In this document: positions 21,339 to 32,190 of the stretch, one piece after another
Position numbering within the stretch: the first letter of the stretch is position 1
Layout: every line of letters starts with the position of its first letter
NCBI GenBank assembly: GCA_963555705.1
Contig: OY743172.1
Span: 17,855,446-17,919,445 of the forward strand
DNA length: 64,000 bases
Direction of reading: 5' to 3'
Source: Ligustrum vulgare
Lineage: Eukaryota > Streptophyta > Magnoliopsida > Lamiales > Oleaceae
The notes under the pieces: generated by a model
Database searches by the model: none
Told to the model about the DNA's origin: nothing
What the model saw: the letters and a program-made list of their open reading frames with translations, nothing else
Translations under genes and position numbers: made by a program

Positions 21339-23506
21339 GTCCCTTCACAGAGGGCCTCCGTAGATGCCCCGTTCCCCATGACTTTGAGATGCCAGAAATG
21401 GCAAAATACTCTGGACGAGGTGATCCTGATGATCACCTGTTAAATTACCGCGCCAGCATGGAAATAGCCGGGGCCACCCCGGCACTGAAATGTAAAGCTT
21501 TTGCTTTAACCCTTGAGGGAAGTGCCATACGATGGTATAAAAAACTCCCTCCTGGCAGCATCCACAGTTGGAGGGATATGAAAACTGCTTTTAAGAATGG
21601 CTTTGTTTCTTCCAGGCCTGGCCAACTCCCACTCCAACGCCTTCAGGATCTGAGGCAAGGAAGGGACGAATCTCTGAAAAGTTACCTAGCCAGATTTACT
21701 GAAGAAATGCATATCTGCGAAAATATCACAGAGGCGGAGATGTTTTCCGCCTTAAAAGGAGGGCTAGATATGACCAGCATGTTTTGGAGGGATGTCCGGA
21801 GCAGGAAACCAAGGGATTACAACACCCTGGTAGACCTGATGAAAGAAGAGATTGTATCGGAGGAAATGGCTAGGGCCAGAGATAATCACCCCCAAGGGAG
21901 ATACAACCTTGGATATTCCAATGAAGCGGACCTCAAAAAGGGAGGAAACAAGGATAGGGTCCTCGGTAACCGAGGTGGTGCTCCTCGTCCATTTCCGGGG
22001 ACAGGATCCAGCTTTGCAGCAGAAATCACGGAAGCTATCCCTCACTTGCACTCTAACACCCCTTCTCAAAATCCTCACACTGCTCAAGGGAGAGTGGAAA
22101 GCATCCGAAGTGGAAAACAGCCCATGATTGGGGCTTACTGCACCTACCACAGATATTACGGTCACGCAACAGAGGATTGCAGGGAAATCCACATGCTAGC
22201 TGACCAAAAGGCGCAGGGGAGAAGGGGAGGTGACTTCCCCCCCGACACAGGGAGAACTCGAAAATCTGGTGGCCAGAAGTTCAACCGAGCTGATAGGAGA
22301 GCTCCGTGGAAGAATTCAACTAAAGAAAGAATTAACAATCATCAAAGAGACAGAAATAAGGGTCAAGACACCACCTCGGCACATGCTAAAGATACACGGG
22401 AACCACCTACGCCTGTGGCAGACCTCCCCATTCGTGAAATTGACACAATACTGGGAGGCCCCCACCCAGGTGGGAGCACAAACAACTCCCAAAAGAGGTA
22501 TATAAGAGAGGCCAAGCAGCCCGCCAACGTGAACTATCATATCCATTCTCATCCTGTTGGGATTCCTCAGACGGAACCTATCACCTTCACACAAGACGAT
22601 GCCGTTGGAGTGCACTTCCCGCACAACGACGCATTGGTTATCAGAGTGGTGGTGGCTCGAAATGGGCTATCACGAATGATGGTGGATGATGGTGCCTCGG
22701 TAAATGTGATATACGGGGCAACTTTTGATAAGATGGGGATCAGCACCCCACTTATTCCAGTCCCTGATCCAATATACGGTTTCACGGGGGACAGCATAAC
22801 CCCCAGAGGATCCATAACACTTACGACTGAAGTAGGGCAGTCACCGACCCTCTCCAGAATTCCTATGGAATTTTTGGTAGTACGCAAAATCTCCTCCTAC
22901 CATGGTTCAATTGGAAGGCCTGGCCTTATTGACTTGGGGGCTGTAACGCATACCAAATACATTTGCATGAAGTTCCCCACCGAGCATGGCGTTGCAACTG
23001 TAAGGGGAAGCCAAACAGAATCCCGGGCTTGTTACACAAATGCGATCCGGAAGTTTCAGGATCGAAGCCTGAACATGATCAGTGATGTAGCTATGGCCGA
23101 GGCTGCCCCAGACCCTGAAAGATTGGGTGAAGGGCCATCTGAAGATAAGGATGTCACGATGACCCTAGAGGAGGATTTAGCAGATCTAGACCCCAGGATG
23201 GCAGGTGACAATTGCCCCACCCCGGCCGAAAAGTTGGAATGCTTCGGCGTAGACCCACATGATCCAATCAAAGAATTACAGATCGGACTGGACTCGCCAA
23301 CAGAATACAAGAGTCAATTAAAGGACTTCCTACTTCAAAATCTCGATGTATTCGCATGGAAGCATGGTGACATGGTTGGGATTGATCCTAAGGAGGCCTG
23401 TCACAGACTCCAGCTGGATCCCCGAAGCCCTGGGCACAGGAAAAAAAGAAGGCCCATGAGTTCGGACAAGTATGAGGCCTTGAAAGACGAGGTCGCAAGC
23501 TACTGA
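21317..23506 (+). pseudogene. Retand-like gag core, zinc knuckle, protease and RT start
   Basis: Contains the retrotransposon gag domain (SAIRWYKKLPPGSI, about residues 70-85), a CHHC-like knuckle (YCTYHRYYGHATEDC, about 270-285) and an aspartic protease with active-site motif VDDGAS near residue 455. It then reaches the linker before RT (DVFAWKHGDM, CHRLQLDP). The frame ends at TGA 23504-23506 because one base appears to be missing at about 23498: the following sequence continues in the next frame with LLKNGFIRES, as expected. The protease would cut the polyprotein during maturation. Confidence 0.85.
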
Positions 23507-23544
23507 AAAATGGCTTCATAAGAGAGTCCCGATATCCGAAGTGG

Positions 23545-25449
23545 GTGTCAAACCCTGTTTTAGTACCAAAACACAATGGGAAATTGCGGGTGTGCATTGA
23601 TTTTTCTAATTTGAATCAGGCATGTCCCAAAGACAGCTTTCCATTGCCCCGGATTGATCAACTGGTCGACTCCACGGTGGGACACGAGTTGCTAAGCTTC
23701 ATGGATGCATATTCCGGGTACAATCAGATTCCCATGCTCGAATCGGATGAAGAGCATACTTCATTTATCACAGATAGAGGACTCTATTGCTACAGAGCTA
23801 TGCCATTTGGCTTGAAGAATGCGGGAGCTACTTATCAGAGGCTGGTAAACCGCATGTTCTCGAAACAATTGGGGAACACTATGGAGGTGTACGTTGACGA
23901 CATGTTAGTCAAAAGCATGGTCGCTGCTGATCATATCCTCCATTTGTCAGAAGCCTTTGACGTTTTGAGAAGATATCGGATGAAACTCAATCCGGCAAAG
24001 TGTGCTTTCGGGGTAGCATCTGGGAAATTCCTCGGATTCATGGTGAATAAGAGGGGAATCGAAGCCAATCCGGACAAAATCAATGCTCTGCTAAACATGC
24101 AGTCGCCTCGGAACCCAAAAGAAGTGCAAATCTTAACGGGAAGAATCGCGGCCCTGAACCGGTTCGTCTCAAAATCCACTGACAAATGCTTGCCATTTTT
24201 CAAGGTCCTGAAGGGGGGAAAGCGATTCCAATGGACACCAGAATGCGAGCAGGCGTTTGCAGACCTGAAAGCTTCTTTAGGCCGCCCCCCATTGCTATCA
24301 AAGCCAAAATCTGGCGAGCCTCTCTACCTATATTTGGCTGTATCTAAAGAGGCTGTTAGCTCAGTGCTAATCCGAGAGGAGGATGGGAACCAGTTACCAG
24401 ATATGGAAAAACTTGCTCTCTCGTTGATCACAGCCTCACGTAAGCTTCGTCCCTACTTTCAGTCACACTCCATACAAGTGCTCACCAACTTTCCGATGAG
24501 ACAAGTGTTGCAAAAACCAGACGTTTCTGGGAGGTTACTAAAATGGGCGATAGAAATCAGCCAGTTCGACCTACATTATGCGCCTCGGACCGCCGTAAAG
24601 GGTCAGGCGTTGGCAGACTTCGTAGTTGAATTCACCCATCCACCTGAGGTCGAAATGGTAGACAACACCGAGGACAGCCAACATGATGGACAGAAGTGGA
24701 AATTGTTCGTTGATGGGTCCTCGGCTGATGGACGATCCGGCGCAGGAATACTGTTAGTAAGCCCAGAAGGGTTTAAATTACACAGTGCAATCCGCTTTGG
24801 ATTCAAAGCCTCCAACAATGTTGCTGAATACGAGGCGCTATTAGCCGGGCTAAGACTTGCGAAAGCATTGAAGATTAAGTCCGTGGTGGCTAACAGTGAT
24901 TCGCAGCTTGTTGTAAGCCAATTCAATGGGCAATTTTCTGTCAAAGAACCCTCTATGGTCGCTTACTTGAAGAAAGTAAGAGATTTAGCTATGCACTTCG
25001 GAAAAATGGAGTTACAGCACATTCCCAGAACAGAGAATTCCAACGCTGATGCTTTGGCCAAACTAGCAAGCAGCAGTGATTCGGAGCTCCACAATCTGAT
25101 CCCTGTAGAGCACATGATGACCTCATCCATTGAGCCAGGACCGAAGATCCTGGCGATTGAAGAAGAGGGATCCTGGATGAACCCCCTAATCGCATATTTA
25201 AAGCATCAGACAGTTCCAAACGAGCCCGAAGCAGCTCGAAAATTGCGGAAATACTCTGCGAACTTCGTGCTCTTAGACGACTTACTTTATAAGCGGAGTT
25301 ACACCTCTCCTTTGCTAAGATGTGTGGAGCTAGAGGAAGGGCAGTATGTGATGAGAGAAATCCATGAGGGCATCTGCGGCAACCACACCGGGGCTTTGTC
25401 GCTAGCTCGGAAAGCCCTCAAACAGGGATATTTTTGGCCTACTATGTGA
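23545..25449 (+). pseudogene. Retand-like reverse transcriptase and RNase H domains
   Basis: RT landmarks: CIDFSNLNQACPKDSFPLP at the start, FMDAYSGYNQI, YRAMPFGLKNAGATYQR and the catalytic YVDDMLVKS near residue 116. After the RT thumb comes the degenerate first RNase H-like region, then at about residues 385-515 a second, archaeal-type RNase H (KLFVDGSSADGRSGAG, EYEALLAGL, NSDSQLVVSQ, NADALAKLAS) that keeps its acidic residues. Two RNase H modules are the mark of the Tat lineage. The frame stops at TGA 25447-25449 inside the integrase zinc finger (FWPTM then stop); the same frame continues at once. Confidence 0.9.
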
Positions 25450-25467
25450 AAGGATTCCCATGACTTT

Positions 25468-26409
25468 GTGCGAAAATGTGACAAATGCCAAAGACACGCG
25501 ACCATACCACATCAGCCGCATCACGAGCTAACTATGGTAACTAGCCCTTGGCCCTTTGCAAAGTGGGGGGTTGACATTATTGGTCCTACGCCCAGAGGAG
25601 CTGGTAACAATTGCTTTGCTATAGTAGCAATTGACTACTTCACCAAGTGGGTCGAAGCGGAACCTTTGATGAAGATCACCGAGGCCAACACCACCAAGTT
25701 CATTTGGAAAAATATCATATGCCGGTTCGGAATACCACATTCGCTGGTTAGTGACAATGCAAAACAGTTCAAAAACAGAAGCGTGGATGAGTTGTGTGAC
25801 GATTTGGGAATCAGGAAGCTGTTCTCATCTCCACACCACCCACAGGCCAACGGGCAGGTTGAAGCGGTGAACAAGATCATAAAAAATACTCTGAAAAGGA
25901 AGTTGGAATTCAGAAAGGGCGCGTGGGTAGACGAGCTCCCACAGGTGTTATGGGCGCTTCGAACCACCTCGCACACCGCTACTGGTGAAACACCCTTCTC
26001 GCTGGCTTACGGAGCCGAGGCGGTATGCCCCGTTGAAATCGGAATCCCTACGCTTCGACAAACTCATTATGACGAAGTTAGAAATGAGGAAGCGCAAAGG
26101 GCCGGTTTAGACTTCTTAATGGAAAAGCGGAATGATTCCCAAGAGGTAATGACCAAATACCAGAAAAAGATGGCTCGATACTACAACAAAAGGGTGAAGA
26201 GCCGACGCTTTAATATTGGGGACTTGGTCCTCAAAAAGGTTCTTCCTTCAACACATGAGCCAGGAGTAGGGACTCTGGGGCCTAATTGGGAAGGCCCTTA
26301 CAAGGTTGTTGCCGAGGTGGTACCCGGAACATACATGATTGAGGACTTGTCTGGAGTTCCTCTATGTAATCCTTGGAACACGGACCACCTTCGCCGTTAT
26401 TTTCAGTAA
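25468..26409 (+). pseudogene. Retand-like integrase
   Basis: Continues in the same frame after the premature TGA. The HHCC zinc finger is split by that stop: the histidines lie before it (HEGICGNHTG) and CDKCQ after it. The catalytic core keeps all three acidic residues, in GVDIIGP, SDNAKQF and QVEAVNK. The C terminus has the GPY/F-type module (GPNWEGPYKV) and ends HLRRYFQ. Integrase would insert the cDNA into nuclear DNA; here it cannot be made as part of a full polyprotein without suppression of the stop. Confidence 0.9.
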
Positions 26410-27133
26410 AACTAAATTCCTCTATGATTGCAACATTATCATATTATTTCAAAAAATCGTGGGCGAGATGCGTTAAAAGTTACGCCAATCTCTATTAGAC
26501 AACCATCATGAATAAACGCACATTCTAAAATTATTTTGGTCATGACACCATACGCCCACACTATGCATAAAAATTGTTAAGGACAATGGACTCTCATAAG
26601 GCTAAACTACGATCACCACGTAAGGATTGGGAGTTTTAATACAATAAATGCTTCGAACCACTCAAAATCTAAGGTGCCGCACTCATTCACCGTCATTCAC
26701 CGCACGATATGTTTGGAATCATTCAAATATAACCAAATGTTGTCACTTAGACCAAAATCCTTGGTGCGTTAAGTTAGTTCATACATACGGACAAAGCGTT
26801 TGCAAGATATACTAAGTGCTGTGTGCATAAGCGTAAAAGACAAACGTAAAAAATTCTTATGTTATTTTGGCCACAAATACAACACGCCTCCGCCAGGCAA
26901 GATCTTTGCTAAAAACAAGGGACTCCGGTGAATTTACACTGCAACATTAACAGAGGTTCATACAAAGATGTAAATGTAGGTGTCACAGAGTTTTAAGGTA
27001 AAATCGCTCAAAGGTTGGTCAAGATCAGAGCTAATTAGTAAAGGTATATCAACTGTGCCGGATCTGGGGGAATAGCAAATGATTAAACTTGAATAGAATT
27101 ATTGCTGCAAAGTGATGACAAATTCGATCCGCT

Positions 27134-27165
27134 CATGAATGACCACATCGGATTTGAGGGACTAG
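27134..27165 (+). repeat. Internal copy of the polypurine-tract region
   Basis: The 32 bases ending GGATTTGAGGGACTAG match 31161-31192, directly before the 3' LTR, with three mismatches. Confidence 0.8.
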
Positions 27166-27294
27166 CACACCCAAAATATGGCCATCCACGACCAAAGGTT
27201 TAGATATCGCCTTGGACTAAATGGTCGAGGAGGAAAAGGCACGGGAGCCCCTCCAGCCGAACTAAGTTATGCTTGTCCGAGGTGCTCTAAATCA

Positions 27295-27430
27295 TGTGCA
27301 TTTTACAAATCAAGACATTTACAGACAGACATTTACAATATGTGCATTTTACAAATCAAGACATTTACAGACAGACATTTACAATATGTGCATTTTACAA
27401 ATCAAGACATTTGCAGACAAACATTTACTT
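27295..27430. repeat. 46-bp tandem repeat, three copies
   Basis: Units start TGTGCATTTTACAAATCAAG at 27295, 27341 and 27387; the third is slightly diverged and incomplete. Confidence 0.92.
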
Positions 27431-27637
27431 GGTCCCACATATCATCTTACAATTATGAAACTCGCACTTGGAAATACTCATGTTTAAGCAGTAAAGGAAA
27501 AACGTTGCTGCACCAAAATATGAATAAGCTGCTCCATTCATAAAAATGAGACGTGTACAATATGAAGTGCCGGGGGACTTACAAAAAGAAAGAAAAGAAG
27601 AAAACAAAAAGCTAAAGCTAACAAATACAGAAGAAGA

Positions 27638-30422
27638 TTATTGTGGAGGAGGGACATCTTCCAAGGGGCCTCTATCAGACACGCCAAGAGGATCCGCAGG
27701 AGCATCTTGAGGCTCAGGGTACAAGGCTTCAATAGAGGACAGGTCCAAAGCCGGATAAGCTTCCTTCACGTCCCCCAAAGCCATCCTGGCCCCTAGGTTC
27801 CCAAAGACCCTTTGCATCGCCTCGTACTCTGGGGTCTCTTCAAAAGTGTCCTTGAAGTTCTGGACAGCCTCAGACACTCGGGTACTTAAAGCATTCTCCA
27901 CCCGTGTCATGACGGTCTGCTCTAGAACCTCAGTAATCCTAGTTTGCATGTGTTTTTCCAAAGAGGCAAGGTCCTCCTCCGCCTTTGCCTTGGCCTCCCG
28001 CTCCCTCCCCAATTCTTCATTCGCTGCTGCCGCCTCGACTTCCAGCCTGGACTTAGCTGCATTAGCGGTAGTCAGAGCCTCAGAGGCGATGGATTGGGCA
28101 CGGTTAGAATCATCCAGTTTCTTGCACAATGTTGCCACGTCAGACTCAGAGGCCAGGAGGTCGTGTTTCAACTTATCATTATCCTCCTGGAGCCGCTTGG
28201 CATTGGTCCTCTCCTCGGAGGAAGACTTCCGGGCTATGGCCAGCTGGGTCTTCAAATCATTTATCTCCTTTAGCATGTTGTCCGCATGCCGGAGAGCAGT
28301 TTCAACATTCTTCTTGTCCCGCTGCGCCTCATCCACGGACGATTCCACCTCGTCAATAAGGGCCAGCGCCCGGGCATTCATGGCCTTAGCGGCGAGCAGC
28401 TTCCGGGACGGACTGGCACTAGAAGAGAAGGCGGACCAGCCTTCCGTCCAAAATTGCTCGGTTATAAAGGCAGCCCGGGCTGGAGGTGAACTGGGAGAGT
28501 CAAACAGCGAAGGGCTGAAAGTGACATCCCTTGGGAGAATGCTGGTTTTGATGTGCTTGAGCTCCTTTGCCCCCTCCGGTGTCACTTCATAGGCCAAGCC
28601 TGGAATGGGCACAGAAGGCTCATCCTCTAGGTCTTCGATCATGGGAGGCGGAGGTGCAGAGGTGGATTCCTTGCCCTTACCTCTTCTGAGTCTCTTCAGG
28701 GGGGCGGGCTCCTCCTCAGGGGCATGTTCGAAAATGTCCTCGGACAAAGGAGGCGGCATTGAGGCATCCTTAGCCTCCCTGTCTCTCTTGGATCCGCCCC
28801 TGTCAGACCTTTTCCCTTTCCCCTTTGGAAGGGCTCCCTTAGGGTCGGACTCCTTTTCTGTGTTAGGCCTCTGAGGGCCCACAGGAAGCAGAGTAGGCGG
28901 TGGCATTAGGGCTGGAAGAGGGCCCTGAAGTTGGGCCGTAGACGCCTCGGAGACCTCCTTTGCCACCCCAACTTGCAGGTTGGCCAATACTGCCTTCTGT
29001 TTCCTTTCAACTTCACTACCATGGCGAAGTGCAGGGGGAATTTTTGTAGCCATGAGACTCTTCAAAGAAATCTTTGGAAAATCCTTAGAACCTAGCAAGA
29101 AAGAGAGGGAAATGAGGCGACAAACAGAAAAAGCATAAGATATAAAAGCAGTAACAAAGCAAACTCACCCATGGCTCGCATAAGACCGTGTTTGACGAAT
29201 AGTTTGTTCTGCTGAATAACCCCTTGAAAGGTGCCCTTATAAGCGAACAAACGCCTAACTGCCGCTAAATCCGCGTCAGGGAGTAGGCGGGCAAAAATGT
29301 CCCCTGTCACAAATCAGAAGCGTGTTAAAAACCAGCAAAGGAAGATGAATGGAAAATAAAAACAAGTGACACATGACACTTGAGGACACTAAAGCAAACA
29401 CAAGACTCACTAGGAAGGGAAAGAGTTCGGGGAACAGAAATTTCCGGACAAAGGTCCATAGGAGAACTCTGCCACTCCCCGGCCACCCAGAACCATTGAT
29501 TCCTCCAGTTCTTTATGGAGGTAGGTTGGCCAGTAATAACAGGAGGATATGAGCCTCGAGGAGACAGATAATACCAGTCCTTCACATCAACCCTAACGTC
29601 CCTCTCCCTTCTCACTGACTTCTTCAGAGTGTACAAAGTATGAATAATGTATAGAGAGATGGGATAGTCGGGATTGACCTCATGCCACGCTAGCCAAGTG
29701 CCCACGGCCTGTGTCCAGAAATTAGGTGCTAACTGGTAGGGGCACAAGTTATAACTCCTAAGCAGGGCCCTGAAGAAAGGATGCAGAGGTAACCTCATAC
29801 CGCAGGACAAGGCATCGTAACATATGGCCGCTTGGCCTGAAGGAGGGCTACATGGTCGGCAAGAGGGCGTAGGATGCACTAAACGGACCCCTTCTGACAT
29901 CCTGAACTTCGCCGGGGCCCCAGCCAAGTCAACTCCTCGGATTTCAGTGGCGACCTCGCTGCTCTCCCACAAATCTGGGTTTGGGTCAGGGTCCACGTGA
30001 TATCCTGATATTTTGTTCACCAGGTCCACCCAACCTTCTACCTAGGCTATCTCCTCCACTGAGAGCCCCAACTCCTCTCTGTGCGCCCGGAAAGGGGCCC
30101 TGGTGTCTAAATCAAGATCCTGTGGGCCAGAAGAAGAACCTGTTGCTCCCTTTCTCCCCATGTCTCTATCACGTTTGCTTCGGAGTTCTCCTAGCACGGA
30201 TTCCTCTTCGGACGACAGATGGGCCATGTAGTTCTGGTCTCTCTCTTCTTCGCTGTCAGAATCACTCAAATAAATTATACCGCTAGTTTTCCTATTCCTC
30301 CTCTTAATCTGCTCCCTAAAGAAGCGGGAACTAAAAACCGATAAAGAGATGGGGCAGAAACCTCTGACGGGAACCGCCATCGCTAACATTTCCTGTGAAC
30401 CCGTTCCCCCAACTCTTTCCAT
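27638..30422 (-). pseudogene. Antisense gene of the Retand-like element (PF04195-like plus coiled coil)
   Basis: A spliced gene opposite to gag-pol. Exons on the minus strand are 30422-29411, 29303-29169 and 29091-27638, with GTGAGT donors, consensus acceptors and continuous frame. Exon 1 carries an acidic, serine-rich region (SDSDSEEERD) and then a block matching the 'putative gypsy type transposon' family PF04195 (LPLHPFFRALLRSYNL...PNFWTQAVGTWLAW). Exon 3 encodes a charged, proline-rich region followed by a long alanine/glutamate-rich coiled coil of about 200 residues. One in-frame TAG at 30044-30042, just before VEGWVDLV, breaks exon 1. Function is unknown; such genes recur in Retand-type elements. 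An alternative upstream ATG lies at 30695, possibly in a leader with its own intron (donor near 30557). Confidence 0.75.
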
Positions 30423-30765
30423 TTTTTCTTTTTGTTTTAAAGGAGAGTCAGACTCAACAAAAGAAAAACAAAGTGCAAAAACAAAATTCTCAAACCCACA
30501 ATGAGAAACTAAAAGTAAGAATGTCTTACATATACAGGGATAAAGAGATTTACCTTCAAAAGACGAATGCTTGACACTGTGCACTTGAAATGAAGAACTC
30601 GCCAAGGAAAACTGTGGAACGTTATGGGTGGATGCTGGGTGGAAAACCCTAGAAGAAAAGACGCGAAACTCGCAAGGAAGAGAGAGACGGCGCAAGTTTT
30701 CGCGAAAGTATGGCTGAGAAGATTCTAAGAAAATGGTAAAAGGTGAAATGGTAAAATGAAGAAGG

Positions 30766-30772
30766 ATTTATA
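30766..30772 (-). promoter_or_regulatory. Candidate TATA box of the antisense gene
   Basis: On the minus strand this reads TATAAAT (context GCCTATAAATCC), about 345 bp upstream of the antisense start codon and 70 bp upstream of the earlier ATG. A second AT-rich candidate is TATATATATAAAAGGGG near 30942-30958. Confidence 0.45.
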
Positions 30773-31160
30773 GGCATCCTAACGGTCTAAATTCCTTGAG
30801 TTTCGTGAGCCGCATGATTAACGTGGGTAACCCATGCTTCTTGGAAAATGAGCTAATCAAAGCACCAGCCGTCAAAGGAGGAACAAAAACCGTTCAGCTA
30901 CCACGGTGTATGCCACGCGCTGCGAAATGGTGCCCCCCCTCCCCTTTTATATATATATTTCTTGGAAATAAATACCGATAGCTCCTCCGAATTGAATGCG
31001 CCGCCTAAGAAATGCGCTGATATGATCCTGGCCGGTGGGGGGAGAGAAAATCCGAGGCATAAGGTCGGCTATGATGTGGATCCGAGCCTTACCTAAGGAA
31101 TTTCTTCATTGAAATCCATAAAAAGTTAACGCTGTGAAATCATGGCAAATCCTACACGAC

Positions 31161-31192
31161 CATGAATGATCCCTTCGGATTTGAGGGACTAG
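31161..31192 (+). promoter_or_regulatory. Polypurine tract region before the 3' LTR
   Basis: The purine-rich GGATTTGAGGGACTAG abuts the TG of the 3' LTR, where plus-strand DNA synthesis would be primed. Confidence 0.7.
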
Positions 31193-31863
31193 TGTTGAAA
31201 GCGGGCCCAAAGAAAGGTACAGCGATCCACCAGCGAAGGCCCAATAATGGCCCAATGGACCTTAACCCACAGCTAAGACCTAGAATATCACCTTGGGATG
31301 AATGCCGAGGTGGTATGTCAAGCAAACCTCTTTAGCCGACCTGGTTAACGCCCCGTCCGATGTGCTTTATATACAGCCGGGGTGCTTTGTGGCGTTGACC
31401 AGAAGAAAGAGATGGAGTCAGTGATGGGACGTTGCCTTTACCCAGACGTGACAGGCGCCCATCCCCTACGAAATGTAGCAATGATTACGGTTTGAAAAGC
31501 AAGATTGTCACATCCATAAGCTAGGGTGATGACAAGTGTAAAGTATGCCACGTGTCGCAATCCGAGACAAGAAGTTTCACTATAAATGAAGCACAATTGT
31601 CTCCAAGTAAAGGGTGAGCAATTTCTCACCCTTAACTCTATATTTCTCTCACTCCCTTTTCTCTTTTACACACTTTTATCTCCCGCACCCAATATATATT
31701 TGCCTAAAATGAGCACTGACTTAGGCATCGGAGTGCAAACGGGAGCCACCTCGGCCCCCTTTGCAAGCTGATTGTTTGTCTTAGTGCGCAGGAGATCCAC
31801 GTGTTCAAGAGGGAGGAGCTGAGACGTGTTGGTCCAAGGTCCAGCCGGATTTTGTGGTCAACA
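31193..31863 (+). repeat. 3' LTR of the Retand-like element
   Basis: 671 bp, TGTTGAAAGC to GTCAACA, followed by the ACATT duplication at 31864-31868. Confidence 0.95.
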
Positions 31864-31868
31864 ACATT

Positions 31869-32185
31869 ATTGGTCCATTTTCAAAACTTGTCATTTTAAT
31901 ACTCAAATTTTGAAATTTCTTTCAAAAATACTCTAATTTATTTGCAATTTAGGTCCCTCAACTTCAGATTTTCTTGCACATTAGTCCGCAAAAATTTACT
32001 TTTCTTTCAATTTAGTCATTCTCGTATTTGCTTTATAGGTCATTGTCTTCAAACATGTATAACTTTTGATGTACAACTCTGAATTGTACTCTTTTTTTGC
32101 GTCGAACTCCAAATTCAACCATCTTTCTGATGATGTATCATGTCCTTAATTATTAAACATATCTTTTTTACTTTTGTATTGTAGA
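31869..32185. other. Piece of the outer host element between nested insertions
   Basis: AT-rich sequence with no coding content, lying between the ACATT of the gypsy element and the CACTT of the solo LTR. Confidence 0.5.
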
Positions 32186-32190
32186 CACTT

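Larger units (their letters stand above)
26410..27637. other. Noncoding internal region after integrase
   Basis: No coding motif. It includes a copy of the polypurine-tract region at 27134-27165 and three 46-bp tandem repeats at 27295-27430. Short open frames here come from the repeats. Confidence 0.5.
19251..31863 (+). mobile_element. Ty3/gypsy retrotransposon, Tat lineage, Retand-like, 12.6 kb
   Basis: A complete element with two LTRs (673 and 671 bp), primer-binding site, gag, protease, RT, two RNase H-like domains, integrase and an antisense extra gene before the 3' LTR, flanked by ACATT. The additional RNase H after RT marks the Tat lineage; an antisense gene between integrase and the 3' LTR is typical of its Retand branch. 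By my count the LTRs differ at about nine positions plus a 2-bp indel, so the insertion is young. Despite that, gag, RT and integrase regions each carry a frameshift or stop, so this copy is defective. Confidence 0.93.

Noticed and set aside
27846..28592. 248-codon + strand frame
   Set aside because: Mirror of exon 3 of the antisense gene; serine/alanine-rich as expected from the complement of a coiled-coil gene.
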